Part shown: positions 1 through 8,871 of the stretch, piece by piece
Layout of the letters: the number at the start of each line of letters is the position of its first letter
Position numbering within the stretch: the stretch's first letter is position 1
Assembly (NCBI GenBank): GCA_013373635.1
Contig: JABXHN010000003.1
Coordinates: 186,001-250,000 of the forward strand
From: Flavobacteriaceae bacterium
GTDB taxonomy: Bacteria; Bacteroidota; Bacteroidia; Flavobacteriales; Flavobacteriaceae
Length of the DNA: 64,000 nt
Direction: 5' to 3'
Position numbers and translations under genes: made by a program
Notes under the pieces: model-generated
What the model was told of the DNA's origin: nothing
Database searches by the model: none
What the model saw: the letters and a program-made list of their open reading frames with translations, nothing else

Positions 1-546
1 TGGATCTCCACCAATTCCGATAGCAGTTGTAATTCCCAATCCTTCTCTAACCACTTGATCAGCAGCTTCGTAAGTCAATGTTCCCGATTTAGAAACAATC
101 CCTACCGTTCCAGATTTAAATACAAATCCTGGCATAATACCAACCTTAGCTTCTTCTGGAGTAATCACTCCTGGGCAGTTAGGTCCGATTAATCTACAGT
201 CTCTATTAGCGATATATTGATTGACCTTAACCATATCAGCAACTGGAATACCTTCAGTAATACAAACAATTACTTTAATCCCAGCTTCAGCAGCTTCCAT
301 AATGGCATCAGCTGCAAATGCAGGTGGAACAAAAATAATAGAAGTATCTGCTCCTAATTGATCAACAGTTTCTTTTACCGTGTTAAATACTGGTTTCCCT
401 AAGTGCGTTTGTCCACCTTTTCCAGGAGTAACACCACCGACCACTTGAGTTCCGTATTCAATCATTTGACCAGCGTGAAAAGTTCCTTCACTACCAGTAA
501 ATCCTTGAACAATGATTTTTGAATCTTTGTTTACTAAAACGCTCAT
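1..546 (-). CDS. sucD: Succinyl-CoA ligase alpha subunit, N-terminal part (cut by window edge)
   Basis: Alpha subunit of the TCA-cycle enzyme that converts succinyl-CoA to succinate with formation of ATP or GTP. The first 182 codons are present, starting with ATG at 546 ([18 protein letters not shown]); the rest, including the phosphohistidine loop, lies left of the window. Visible family motifs are [20 protein letters not shown] and [11 protein letters not shown] of the CoA-binding Rossmann domain, followed by a glycine-rich stretch near [14 protein letters not shown]. The open frame runs off the edge without a stop. It lies downstream of efp in the same direction, 81 bases away, with its own candidate promoter in the gap. 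The identification is firm. Confidence 0.95.
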   Translation of the reverse strand, partial: MSVLVNKDSKIIVQGFTGSEGTFHAGQMIEYGTQVVGGVTPGKGGQTHLGKPVFNTVKETVDQLGADTSIIFVPPAFAADAIMEAAEAGIKVIVCITEGIPVADMVKVNQYIANRDCRLIGPNCPGVITPEEAKVGIMPGFVFKSGTVGIVSKSGTLTYEAADQVVREGLGITTAIGIGGDP

Positions 547-568
547 TTATACTTGATTTAATTTGAGT

Positions 569-597
569 CAAAAGTAAGGCTTTGTTTGCAAAACCAA
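569..597 (-). promoter_or_regulatory. Candidate sucD promoter (TTG-N18-TACTTTTG) overlapping a hairpin
   Basis: On the minus strand a TTG (595-597) lies 18 bases before TACTTTTG (569-576), matching the Bacteroidota -33/-7 pattern. Transcription would start about 15-20 bases before the sucD ATG. The -33 box and spacer lie inside the hairpin that follows efp. Confidence 0.5.
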
Positions 598-603
598 AGC
601 CTT
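576..603 (-). terminator. Hairpin after efp, possible terminator
   Basis: Nine-base perfect arms (AAGGCTTTG at 576-584, CAAAGCCTT at 595-603) around a 10-base loop, just after the efp stop. The T tract that follows on the minus strand is short (CTTTTG), so termination may be partial. Confidence 0.5.
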
Positions 604-627
604 AATAAAGAATATTTTTTTTGATCA

Positions 628-1194
628 TTACTCCTTGATGCGTTCCATATACGCACCCTTTTCAGTATCCACTTTAATCTTATCTCCTTCGTTGATAAAT
701 AGAGGGACATTGATGGTCGCTCCTGTTTCAACTGTAGCAGGTTTAGTGGCATTTGTAGCGGTATTTCCTTTTACTCCAGGTTCTGTATAGGTTACTTCTA
801 AAATTACTGAAGCAGGCATTTCAACTGAAAGAGGAGCTTGATCCTCTGCGTTAAACATGATTTTTACCACATCCCCTTCTTTGATTAAATCTGGACGATC
901 TAATGCTGTTTCTGGAAGCTCGATTTGATTGTAATCATCCACATTCATAAAGTGATAGGTATTTCCCTCTGGGTATAAAAATTGATACGAACGAGTCTCC
1001 ACACGTACGTCCTCAATTTTATGTCCAGCTGAAAAGGTATTGTCTAATACTTTTCCATTTGAAATACTTCTTAGTTTTGTTCTTACAAAAGCAGGACCCT
1101 TTCCTGGTTTTACGTGTAAGAATTCAATGATTTTGTAGATGTCGTTATTGTAACGAATGCACAATCCTTTTCTGATATCTGATGTACTTGCCAT
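628..1194 (-). CDS. efp: Elongation factor P
   Basis: EF-P binds ribosomes stalled on consecutive prolines and promotes peptide-bond formation. The protein has 188 residues, the normal length, with the three beta-barrel domains expected. The loop that reaches the peptidyl-transferase centre reads KPGKGPA at residues 29-35, with Lys32 at the position modified in many species; no modifying enzyme (EpmA, EarP or similar) is seen in this window. The C-terminal part has the typical VPLFINEGDKIKVDTEKG ending. It is the last gene of the lpxD, lpxC-fabZ, lpxA series, two bases after lpxA, so it is probably cotranscribed with lipid A genes. Confidence 0.97.
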   Translation of the reverse strand: MASTSDIRKGLCIRYNNDIYKIIEFLHVKPGKGPAFVRTKLRSISNGKVLDNTFSAGHKIEDVRVETRSYQFLYPEGNTYHFMNVDDYNQIELPETALDRPDLIKEGDVVKIMFNAEDQAPLSVEMPASVILEVTYTEPGVKGNTATNATKPATVETGATINVPLFINEGDKIKVDTEKGAYMERIKE

Positions 1195-1196
1195 AA

Positions 1197-1982
1197 TTAT
1201 GAATTACTTATATATCCTTTCATAATACCTCGTTTGGAATCTTTTACAAAGAGAATAATCTCATCTCTTTCTGGTGTCGCTTCCATTTCAGCCTCAATGA
1301 TTTGAATAGCTTGGGTATTGTTATAATTTTTCTGGTATAAAATTCTGTAAATGTTTTGAATTTCTCTAATTTTTTCTGGACTATATCCATTTCTTCTTAG
1401 TCCAACTGAGTTGATTCCCGCAAAAGACAAAGGCTCTCTAGCTGCTTTCACATATGGTGGAACATCTTTTCTAACAAGAGATCCTCCTGTGACAAAAGAA
1501 AAACTTCCTATGGTCACAAACTGATGAACTGCTACAAGGCCTGCCATCACAACATTGTTCCCAACAGATACATGTCCTGCAAGTGTTGAGTTATTAGAAA
1601 AAATACAATTGTCTCCTATAGAACAATCGTGAGCAACGTGACAATAAGCCATGATGAGGCAATTTTTACCAATAACGGTCTTCATACGGTCAGTAGTACC
1701 TTTATTAATAGTCACACATTCTCTAATGGTCACATTGTCTCCAATTTCAACAGTAGTATCTTCTCCATTGTATTTTAAGTCCTGTGGAGGTGCTGAAATA
1801 ACAGCCCCCGGAAAAATATTGCAATTTTTACCAATACGTGCCCCTTCCATGATCGTAACATTGGATCCGATCCAAGTCCCTTCACCAATTACTACATTAT
1901 TACTAATAGTTGTAAAAGGTTCAATTACTACGTTCTTAGCAATTTTTGCACCGGGGTGCACATAGGCTAAAGGTTGATTCAT
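1197..1982 (-). CDS. lpxA: UDP-N-acetylglucosamine acyltransferase
   Basis: First step of lipid A synthesis: transfer of a hydroxyacyl chain from acyl carrier protein to the 3-hydroxyl of UDP-GlcNAc, in the cytoplasm. The 261-residue protein is of normal length. It begins with left-handed beta-helix hexapeptide repeats (IGEGTWIGSNVTIMEGARIG and following) and ends with a helical domain (SPEKIREIQNIYRILY). His118 in CHVAHDC corresponds to the catalytic base of the E. coli enzyme. It follows lpxC-fabZ after one base and precedes efp after two bases, which implies one transcript. Confidence 0.97.
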   Translation of the reverse strand: MNQPLAYVHPGAKIAKNVVIEPFTTISNNVVIGEGTWIGSNVTIMEGARIGKNCNIFPGAVISAPPQDLKYNGEDTTVEIGDNVTIRECVTINKGTTDRMKTVIGKNCLIMAYCHVAHDCSIGDNCIFSNNSTLAGHVSVGNNVVMAGLVAVHQFVTIGSFSFVTGGSLVRKDVPPYVKAAREPLSFAGINSVGLRRNGYSPEKIREIQNIYRILYQKNYNNTQAIQIIEAEMEATPERDEIILFVKDSKRGIMKGYISNS

Positions 1983-1983
1983 A

Positions 1984-3384
1984 TTATTGTTTTTTTGAGA
2001 TTTGAGCCATCATTTCAGCTTCACATACGAGTTTTCCATTTGCAAAAGCTTGAGCGCTCATATGACAAATTCCTCTTCGTATTGGCGTTATTAAATCACA
2101 TTTAAATATTAAAGTATCTCCAGGGAGTACTTTTTGTTTGAACTTGACATTGTCAATTTTCATAAAATAAGTCAAGTAATTTTCTGGGTCAGGAACTGTA
2201 GACAAGACTAAAATACCACCAGTTTGCGCCATTGCTTCTATCTGTATAACTCCTGGCATTACAGGAGCTCCAGGGAAATGCCCTACAAAGAAATCTTCAT
2301 TCATAGTAACATTCTTCATCCCTACTACATGAGAGTCTGAAAGTTCGATAATACGATCGATAAACAAAAATGGAGGCCTGTGTGGCAACATATCCATAAT
2401 TTGATGGATGTCCATCAGTGGTGGCTGATTTAAATCGTAGGTAGGAACGTTTTTGCGTTTTTCTTCCTTGATGATTTTTGCCAACTTCTTAGCAAAATCC
2501 GTATTGATCTTATGTCCAGGTTTACTTGCGATAACCTTTCCTCTAATTCTACATCCAACTAATGCTAAATCTCCAATCACGTCCAAAAGCTTGTGACGAG
2601 CCGCCTCATTACTGTAATGAAGGGTTAAATTGTTGAGGATTCCATTAGGTGTAACAGAGATATCCGTTTTGTTAAAAGCCTTTTGAAGCTTTTTTAAAGT
2701 CACATCTGAAATTTCTTTATCTACGTAGACAATTGCATTATTGAGATCCCCTCCTTTTATAAGGCCATTGTCTAAGAGCATTTCGAGTTCGTGAAGAAAA
2801 CTAAAGGTTCTAGAATCTGCAATTTCAGACTTAAATTCTGAAATCGAATCCAAGGAAGCATTTTGAGTACCCAATATTTTAGTTCCAAAATCAACCATTG
2901 TAGTAACTTGATAGCTATCTGCAGGAATTAAGGTGATTTCAGATCCAGATTCCTCATCTTTTAAATTGATGATCTCTTTAACGATATATTCTTCGCGTTC
3001 TTCTTCTAATTCTTGAACACCTGCTTTTTCGATAGCCTCTATGAAATGTTTAGAGGAACCATCCATTATTGGTGGTTCAGCCGCATCAATTTCAATCAAT
3101 ACATTGTCAATCTCCAAGCCTACTAATGCTGCTAGAACGTGCTCGCTGGTATTGATGACTACATTACCGTTTTCAAGATTCGTACCTCTTTGGGTACTAA
3201 CCACATAAGAAGCATCAGCTTTAATAGTGGGTTGTCTTTCTAAATCAACTCTTTTGAAAACATATCCGGAATTTGCCTCAGCTGGACAAAATTTAAGTGT
3301 TACTTCATTACCGGTATGTAGTCCTACACCTGTAAGACTAACTTCTTTTGCAATAGTTGTTTGTTTTTTCGATGTGGTTGTCAT
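1984..3384 (-). CDS. lpxC-fabZ: Fused LpxC deacetylase / FabZ dehydratase
   Basis: One polypeptide of 466 residues with two enzymes. Residues 1-310 are UDP-3-O-acyl-GlcNAc deacetylase, the committed step of lipid A synthesis, with zinc ligands His82 (TSEHVLAAL), His264 and Asp268 (HKLLDVIGD) and catalytic His291 (KPGHKIN). Residues 320-466 are 3-hydroxyacyl-ACP dehydratase of fatty acid synthesis, with active-site His369 (GHFPGAPVMPGV) and Glu383 (IEAMAQ). The fusion is characteristic of Bacteroidota. It could link the branch point of the shared hydroxyacyl-ACP pool. It sits between lpxD and lpxA with gaps of one base, all on the minus strand. Confidence 0.97.
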   Translation of the reverse strand: MTTTSKKQTTIAKEVSLTGVGLHTGNEVTLKFCPAEANSGYVFKRVDLERQPTIKADASYVVSTQRGTNLENGNVVINTSEHVLAALVGLEIDNVLIEIDAAEPPIMDGSSKHFIEAIEKAGVQELEEEREEYIVKEIINLKDEESGSEITLIPADSYQVTTMVDFGTKILGTQNASLDSISEFKSEIADSRTFSFLHELEMLLDNGLIKGGDLNNAIVYVDKEISDVTLKKLQKAFNKTDISVTPNGILNNLTLHYSNEAARHKLLDVIGDLALVGCRIRGKVIASKPGHKINTDFAKKLAKIIKEEKRKNVPTYDLNQPPLMDIHQIMDMLPHRPPFLFIDRIIELSDSHVVGMKNVTMNEDFFVGHFPGAPVMPGVIQIEAMAQTGGILVLSTVPDPENYLTYFMKIDNVKFKQKVLPGDTLIFKCDLITPIRRGICHMSAQAFANGKLVCEAEMMAQISKKQ

Positions 3385-3385
3385 C

Positions 3386-4390
3386 TTAGTTGTTTTTTTT
3401 CTGATTTAGATGTTTTGGTAAATTTTTAAAGTATACGTAAGACTTATTGTAATCATTATAGTTAAATGCTGGAGTTCCTTGAACGACGGCATCGTCTTTT
3501 AAACTCTTGATGACACCAGACTGTCCTTGCATACGCACATTATCTCCAATAGTCAAATGACCTGCAATTCCAACCTGACCTCCAATGATGCAATTTTTTC
3601 CAACTTTGGTAGAACCTGCTACACCAGTTTGAGCGGCAATGACTGTGTTTTCTCCTATTTCAACGTTGTGAGCAATTTGGATCTGGTTGTCAAGCTTTAC
3701 TCCTTTTCGAATAATGGTCGACCCTAAAGTCGCTTTGTCTATAGTTGTAGAAGCTCCAATATCTACATGATCTTCAATAATCACATTTCCTGTTTGAGGA
3801 ACTTTGTTGTAAACCCCATCAGAATTTGGAGCAAACCCAAATCCATCAGCACCGATCACCGCATTGGAATGAATCACGCAATCGTTACCTATTTTAGTAT
3901 CAGAGTATATTTTTACTCCAGAAAACAAGGTCACACGGTCCCCAATTTGAACATTTTCTCCTATGTAGACATTAGGGTAAATTTTTACATCATCTCCTAA
4001 TACCACTCCTTTATCAATGTATGAAAAAGCTCCTATATAGAGACCTTTACCTTGTTTTAGATCATCAGCAACATAAGAAGGAGATTCTATACCATTTTTT
4101 TCTGTTTTAATGGAATCGTAATAGGACAAGAGCTTAGAAAAAGCTCCGTAAGCGTCACTAACCCTGATTAAAGTCGGTACAATATCTTTCTCAGCTATAA
4201 AGTCTTTATCAACAATAGCAATAGAGGAAGAAGTAGAATAAATATAGGAAGTGTATTTAGGGTTTGACAAGAAAGTCAATGAACCTTCTTCGCCCTCTTC
4301 TATCTTAGATAGCTTATCAACCCATACTTCTGGATTTCCATCTATTTCGCCATCGAGTATGGCGGCTATCTGACTAGCTGTAAATTTCAT
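3386..4390 (-). CDS. lpxD: UDP-3-O-acylglucosamine N-acyltransferase
   Basis: Third step of lipid A synthesis: adds a second hydroxyacyl chain, to the 2-amino group of the glucosamine. The 334-residue protein has an N-terminal uridine-binding domain (about 1-100), a hexapeptide beta-helix (about 105-290, e.g. [17 protein letters not shown]) and a C-terminal helix. His241 in QIAHNVEIG matches the catalytic histidine. It is the first of the lpx genes on the minus strand, with a -7 box just upstream; the HD gene lies 35 bases further upstream in the same direction. Confidence 0.96.
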   Translation of the reverse strand: MKFTASQIAAILDGEIDGNPEVWVDKLSKIEEGEEGSLTFLSNPKYTSYIYSTSSSIAIVDKDFIAEKDIVPTLIRVSDAYGAFSKLLSYYDSIKTEKNGIESPSYVADDLKQGKGLYIGAFSYIDKGVVLGDDVKIYPNVYIGENVQIGDRVTLFSGVKIYSDTKIGNDCVIHSNAVIGADGFGFAPNSDGVYNKVPQTGNVIIEDHVDIGASTTIDKATLGSTIIRKGVKLDNQIQIAHNVEIGENTVIAAQTGVAGSTKVGKNCIIGGQVGIAGHLTIGDNVRMQGQSGVIKSLKDDAVVQGTPAFNYNDYNKSYVYFKNLPKHLNQKKNN

Positions 4391-4395
4391 GGTTA

Positions 4396-4403
4396 CAAAA
4401 TTA
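4396..4403 (-). promoter_or_regulatory. Candidate -7 box for the lpxD operon
   Basis: TAATTTTG on the minus strand fits TAnnTTTG and ends 6 bases before the lpxD start, so the leader would be almost absent. No clear TTG is seen 19 bases upstream. Confidence 0.3.
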
Positions 4404-4425
4404 AGAAATTCTAGGAGATTAATCC

Positions 4426-5646
4426 CTATTTGAGTTCTTTAGGAAAGCATATATAATACTTCTCCACAGATTTTGAGAGCGATTTTGAAAAACTTTGATC
4501 CTTAGCTGCATCGAAATTAACGAGCTCATTATCCTCATTAGCCAGTGCTATTGGATTGATTTTCTTGTTATAAGCTGAGTTTTTAATGGAACCGCTAAAC
4601 ACAAAATAATCAACTTCTTCTTTGCTTAGATTTAAATGATCCATGCAGCTTTTCTTAATCTTATTGAGTTTAGAATCCGATATTTTTTTTGTCTGTATAT
4701 CAATTGCAAGTAAGTTGCGTTCAATAAGCATCTTACATAGAGTCGACAATACCTTATCTTCACTTTCACACCATTTTTTAATGGCGTACATGACATCCAC
4801 ATCGTCAAGTTGAACAAAGTGATTTACTGCTACATCATCTAAAATACGATCTTCATTTAAAAAGTAATGCAGTGAAGTAGACATAAAAATATAACTGTTG
4901 TTATTTAGTAACTCTTTGACTCTTTTAAAGATTTTTAAAAGCAGTTCCTCAGCGACAAAAGAGGTTTTGTGAAGGTAGACCTGCCAATACATAAATCTTC
5001 TCGCCATGAGGAATTTTTCAACTGAAAACACGCCTTTTTCTTCGATTGCCAAAGATCCATCTATGACTTCGAACATCGAGATCAATCGTTCAGAATTGAT
5101 ATTTCCCTCTGCAACACCAGTATAAAAACTATCTCTTTTTAAATAATCCAATCGATCGATATCCAATTGACTTGCCACCAATTCATTCATAAATGTCTTT
5201 GGATACGTCCCTTGAAAGATTTCAATTGCGATATCGAGTACTCCATTGTGTTTCTCATTGAGTTTTTTCATGAGAGCTAGTGTAATATCCTCATGAGAAA
5301 CTCCTTTGAGCAATAAATGCTCCATCGCATGTGAATAAGGTCCATGACCTAAATCGTGCAAAAGAATTGCCCCCAATAAGCCCTGCTCCTCTTCCAAGCT
5401 TATTTCCACCTCTTTTAAGCGCAAAACGCGAATAGCCTTACTCATTAAATACATGGCTCCAATGGCGTGTTCAAAGCGCGTGTGCTGAGCTCCTGGGAAC
5501 ACATAGGATGACAAACCCATTTGAGTAATTCTTCTCAATCGTTGAAATACAGGGTCATCGATGAGTTCCAATAAAAAAGGATGGCGAATTCGAATAAATC
5601 CGTAAATTGGATCATTGAAGGTAAAAAGCTTTTGGTTTTTGCTCAA
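4426..5646 (-). CDS. HD-domain phosphohydrolase (SAMHD1/dGTPase-like)
   Basis: 406 residues. The N-terminal half has the metal-binding set of the HD superfamily in the SAMHD1-like arrangement: HTRFEH at 55-60, the HD pair at 97-98 in [12 protein letters not shown], and the aspartate-rich [12 protein letters not shown] at 161-172. The family includes dNTP triphosphohydrolases; which nucleotide this one cleaves cannot be read from sequence. The start is a TTG codon (5644-5646): no in-frame ATG exists upstream, the family's usual beginning (NDPIYGFI) follows directly, and a -7 box lies 19-26 bases upstream. It is divergent from porX with only 31 bases between starts. Confidence 0.88.
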   Translation of the reverse strand: MSKNQKLFTFNDPIYGFIRIRHPFLLELIDDPVFQRLRRITQMGLSSYVFPGAQHTRFEHAIGAMYLMSKAIRVLRLKEVEISLEEEQGLLGAILLHDLGHGPYSHAMEHLLLKGVSHEDITLALMKKLNEKHNGVLDIAIEIFQGTYPKTFMNELVASQLDIDRLDYLKRDSFYTGVAEGNINSERLISMFEVIDGSLAIEEKGVFSVEKFLMARRFMYWQVYLHKTSFVAEELLLKIFKRVKELLNNNSYIFMSTSLHYFLNEDRILDDVAVNHFVQLDDVDVMYAIKKWCESEDKVLSTLCKMLIERNLLAIDIQTKKISDSKLNKIKKSCMDHLNLSKEEVDYFVFSGSIKNSAYNKKINPIALANEDNELVNFDAAKDQSFSKSLSKSVEKYYICFPKELK

Positions 5647-5664
5647 AACATCTAAATTTTAATA

Positions 5665-5672
5665 CAAATATA
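5665..5672 (-). promoter_or_regulatory. Candidate -7 box of the HD-domain gene
   Basis: TATATTTG on the minus strand matches TAnnTTTG exactly and would give a leader of about 14 bases to the TTG start. It lies within the 31-base gap shared with divergent porX, whose own weaker box may be TAAATTTT at 5653-5660 with a TTG at 5632-5634. Confidence 0.5.
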
Positions 5673-5677
5673 AGTAA

Positions 5678-7219
5678 ATGAATCAGCTAAATATCTTATG
5701 GGTCGATGATGAGATACATTTATTAAAACCTCATATACTTTTTTTAGAAGAAAAGGGATATTTAGTGAGTCAGTGTAACAGTGGTTATGAAGCTATAAAA
5801 CGTATTGAAAATGAGCATTTCAATATGGTACTTTTAGATGAAAATATGCCTGGAATGGATGGTCTCCAAACCCTTAGCCAAATCAAAGAACTGCAACCTA
5901 CTCTTAAAGTCATCATGATTACCAACAATCAAGAAGAACGCATCATGAACGACGCGTTGGGATCTAAAATTGATGATTACCTTTTAAAACCGGTGCATCC
6001 GAATCAAATACTACTAAGCCTTAAAAAGAATTTGGAATTACCCAAAATCATCAGTGAAAAGGCTACTATGGACTACCAAAAAGAATTTGGAGTACTCAGC
6101 AGTGAGATCGAAGCTGCCCAAAATCACAAAGATTGGGTGAACATCTATAAAAAATTGATGTTTTGGGAACAAACTCTCGAAGATGAAAAATCCGGAAGCC
6201 TCTCTGATATTCTCGAATCTCAGAAACTGACAGCAAATAAATACTTTGCCAAATACGTTGAGAAGAGCTATCCATTGTGGATGAAAGCTCAAGATGCCCC
6301 TGTTTTATCTCATCGACTCTACAAGGAGAAAATACGTCCACAACTGAACAAAAAGACCTTATTAATCATCATTGACAATCTTCGATTTGATCAGTGGAGA
6401 AAAATAGCACCCATTGTAGATCAGTATTATCAAATAGATCAAGAGGAAGCTTTTTACTCAATCCTTCCCACCGCTACTCATTACGCTAGAAATGCCATAT
6501 TCTCAGGATTAACACCTCTTGAAATGGAAAAACAGCATCCGAATTTGTGGAAAGAAGAACTGGATGAGGGAGGAAAGAACCTTGAAGAAGATGCTTTCTT
6601 TAAAGCTCAATTACAGCGATTGGACGATTCGATCATTTGGACTTATGACAAGATCAGCAATCAACGACAAGGACAGCGCTATTTGTCAAAAATTCATCAA
6701 CTCAAAGACAACGACCTCAATATTTTAGTCTACAATACCATCGACATCTTATCACATGCAAAAACTGAGATGAATGTCATCAAAGAATTAGCGACAGATG
6801 ATAAGGCCTATCGCTCCTTGACCAAGTCCTGGTTTGAAAATTCACCTCTTTTAGAAATCATCAAAAGAGCTGCAGATATGGATTTACAACTCATACTCAC
6901 TACCGATCACGGTACGATCAGAGTAAAGACTCCAACGATGATCAAAGCTTCAAGAGAAATCAATAGCAATTTTAGATACAAATTAGGATCGAACCTCAAG
7001 GCTTCCTCAAAAGATTCCATACGTATCGATGATCCGAAGAGTTTTGGTTTGAGTTCTGTAAGTCTTAGCTCAAACTACGTCTTTGCGATTGCTGATTCCT
7101 TTTTTGCCTACCCCAACAATTACAATCAATTCATCAATCACTACAAAGATTCCTACCAACACGGTGGAATTTCACTAGAAGAAATGATTTTGCCCTTTGT
7201 GGTTTTATACCCTAAATAA
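5678..7219 (+). CDS. porX: PorX-type response regulator with PglZ domain
   Basis: 513 residues, close to the length of Porphyromonas gingivalis PorX. Residues 3-120 form a receiver domain with acidic pair Asp10/Asp11, phosphoacceptor Asp54 (LLDENMPGMDG) and conserved Thr (MITNNQ) and Lys (LLKPVHP). A helical linker follows, then a PglZ domain of the alkaline-phosphatase fold (LLIIIDNLRFDQW, LPTATHYARNAIFSG, LTTDHGT, HGGISLEEMILPFV). PorX acts with kinase PorY and an ECF sigma factor to control the type IX secretion system, and its PglZ domain has been reported to cleave oligonucleotides. No porY lies nearby, as is usual for this orphan arrangement. Divergent from the HD-domain gene. Confidence 0.92.
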   Translation: MNQLNILWVDDEIHLLKPHILFLEEKGYLVSQCNSGYEAIKRIENEHFNMVLLDENMPGMDGLQTLSQIKELQPTLKVIMITNNQEERIMNDALGSKIDDYLLKPVHPNQILLSLKKNLELPKIISEKATMDYQKEFGVLSSEIEAAQNHKDWVNIYKKLMFWEQTLEDEKSGSLSDILESQKLTANKYFAKYVEKSYPLWMKAQDAPVLSHRLYKEKIRPQLNKKTLLIIIDNLRFDQWRKIAPIVDQYYQIDQEEAFYSILPTATHYARNAIFSGLTPLEMEKQHPNLWKEELDEGGKNLEEDAFFKAQLQRLDDSIIWTYDKISNQRQGQRYLSKIHQLKDNDLNILVYNTIDILSHAKTEMNVIKELATDDKAYRSLTKSWFENSPLLEIIKRAADMDLQLILTTDHGTIRVKTPTMIKASREINSNFRYKLGSNLKASSKDSIRIDDPKSFGLSSVSLSSNYVFAIADSFFAYPNNYNQFINHYKDSYQHGGISLEEMILPFVVLYPK

Positions 7220-7234
7220 TCTCGAGCACTTCTG

Positions 7235-7242
7235 TATCTTTG
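7235..7242 (+). promoter_or_regulatory. Candidate -7 box for the tsaE operon
   Basis: TATCTTTG fits TAnnTTTG and lies 21 bases before the tsaE start. No good TTG lies 19 bases upstream, so this rests on the -7 box only. Confidence 0.4.
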
Positions 7243-7263
7243 TGACACTTAAAAAGAATTCTA

Positions 7264-7677
7264 ATGATGACCTACAGTGTTTCAGAACTTTCTAAAACAG
7301 CAAAACACATTATTGATAAGGCCTCTTCAAAACTCCTTTGCCTAAACGGTGAAATGGGAGCTGGAAAAACAACCTTGATCAAGGCCCTTATCGCAGAATT
7401 AGAATGTGAAGACTCTGGTCAGAGTCCTAGTTTTGGAATTGTCAATACTTATGAAGATTCCAAAGGACATACCCTAGCTTATCACTTTGATTTTTATCGA
7501 ATTGAAGATGAAGAAGAGGCTTATGATATAGGTATTGAAGATTATTTTAACTTTGAAGGTTGGATCTTTATCGAATGGTCTGAACGTATTGTCAACCTAT
7601 TACCTGAACGTTATACAGAAGTACAGTTGACCATCGACAGTCCTGAGAGTAGAACCTTAACCCTAATTGAACACTAA
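7264..7677 (+). CDS. tsaE: tRNA threonylcarbamoyladenosine ATPase TsaE
   Basis: ATPase partner of TsaB and TsaD in making the t6A modification at position 37 of ANN-decoding tRNAs. 137 residues, usual length. The Walker A motif is GEMGAGKTT and a Walker-B-like region ends in FIEWSERI; HFDFYRIEDEEEAYDIGIEDYF is typical of the family. Two adjacent ATG codons (7264 and 7267) could both start it. Its stop overlaps the start of the next gene by one base (TAATG), indicating translational coupling. Confidence 0.95.
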   Translation: MMTYSVSELSKTAKHIIDKASSKLLCLNGEMGAGKTTLIKALIAELECEDSGQSPSFGIVNTYEDSKGHTLAYHFDFYRIEDEEEAYDIGIEDYFNFEGWIFIEWSERIVNLLPERYTEVQLTIDSPESRTLTLIEH

Positions 7678-8870
7678 TGATGGAATCACCCTTCAATCCA
7701 ACAGAACTAATGCCAAAGGAAGAGCGATTAGCGGTCGCAATCAAAAAAGGCAGCTTAATTATTGGTCTTCCTAAGGAACGTGAAATGGAAGAAAAAAGGG
7801 TGTGCCTCACCCCTGATGCAGTGGCAGCTCTAGTTGCTAATGATCACAAAGTCATTGTAGAACAAGGTGCAGGTGAACACGCGCATTTTTCAGACAGTGA
7901 ATATCAAAAGGCTGGTGCCTCCATCGAAAGTGATCCAAAAAAGGTTTTGGAATGCCCTTTAATTCTCAAAGTAGCTCCTGTCAACGATCAAGAAATAGAG
8001 CTCTTAAAACCTCATAGCACAGTGATCTCTACCTTGAATTTAAAATCAAAGGATCTCTATTATATCAACAAACTCCAAGAAAAAAAGATTACTGCTATCG
8101 CTTTAGAAGAACTCACAGAACACGATGGAAGCTTTCCTTTTGTTAGTTCTTTAAGTGAAATTTCAGGCTTGTCTGCTATTTATATAGCGGCAGAATTGAT
8201 GAGTAAATCGAATGAAGGAAAAGGACAACTCTTTGGAAATATTTCAGGGGTGCCTCCTACAGAAATTGTCATATTTGGATCTGGAACAGCAGCAATATGG
8301 GCCGCAAAAACAGCTTTAAACCTGGGAGCTTCAGTTAAAATATTTGATAATTCTACTTCAAATCTAAGAAAGATACAATCGGAATTAAAACACCCCATAT
8401 ACACTTCTACCCTACAACCAAAGAATATGCTCAAAGCTCTAAGGCGTTGTGATGTGGCTGTTGGAGCTATTGAATGTCATCACAGAACTCCCGTGGTGGT
8501 TTCCGAAGATATGGTCTCCTATATGAAAAGAGGGTCTGTGATCATCGATATCAGTATCGATAGAGGTGGTTGTTTTGAAACCTCTCAACTCACATCACAT
8601 CAAAAACCTACCTTTAAGAAATTTGATGTCATCCATTACTGTGTTCCCAATATTCCCTCTAGATATCCAAAAACAGCATCGGTATCGATGAGTAATATCT
8701 GTACTCCCATCTTATTAGACCTTGCTGAAAAGGGTGGTATTGACAATGCATTGCGATTGGATCAAGGCCTTCAAAACGGAGTCTACCTTTATCAGGGAGT
8801 ACTTACCAACAGTTCCATTGCAGATCAACTGGGATTAACACATACCAATATTAACTTTTTAATTTTTTAA
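7677..8870 (+). CDS. Alanine dehydrogenase-like protein
   Basis: 397 residues with an AlaDH/PNT N-terminal domain (IGLPKEREMEEKRVCLTPDAV) and a NAD-binding Rossmann domain (IFGSGTAAIWAAKTALNLGASV). Alanine dehydrogenase interconverts alanine with pyruvate and ammonia. Two departures are visible: the histidine expected in the family LHLA segment is replaced (STLNLKSKD), and the nucleotide loop reads GSGTAA. An N-terminal extension of about 25 residues precedes the domain. Flavobacterial versions are usually annotated alanine dehydrogenase, but activity should not be assumed. It overlaps tsaE by one base and is followed after one base by a small membrane-protein gene. Confidence 0.8.
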   Translation: MMESPFNPTELMPKEERLAVAIKKGSLIIGLPKEREMEEKRVCLTPDAVAALVANDHKVIVEQGAGEHAHFSDSEYQKAGASIESDPKKVLECPLILKVAPVNDQEIELLKPHSTVISTLNLKSKDLYYINKLQEKKITAIALEELTEHDGSFPFVSSLSEISGLSAIYIAAELMSKSNEGKGQLFGNISGVPPTEIVIFGSGTAAIWAAKTALNLGASVKIFDNSTSNLRKIQSELKHPIYTSTLQPKNMLKALRRCDVAVGAIECHHRTPVVVSEDMVSYMKRGSVIIDISIDRGGCFETSQLTSHQKPTFKKFDVIHYCVPNIPSRYPKTASVSMSNICTPILLDLAEKGGIDNALRLDQGLQNGVYLYQGVLTNSSIADQLGLTHTNINFLIF

Positions 8871-8871
8871 T

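Noticed and set aside
1651-1965. A 104-codon plus-strand frame opposite lpxA
   Set aside because: It is a mirror of hexapeptide-repeat codons in lpxA.
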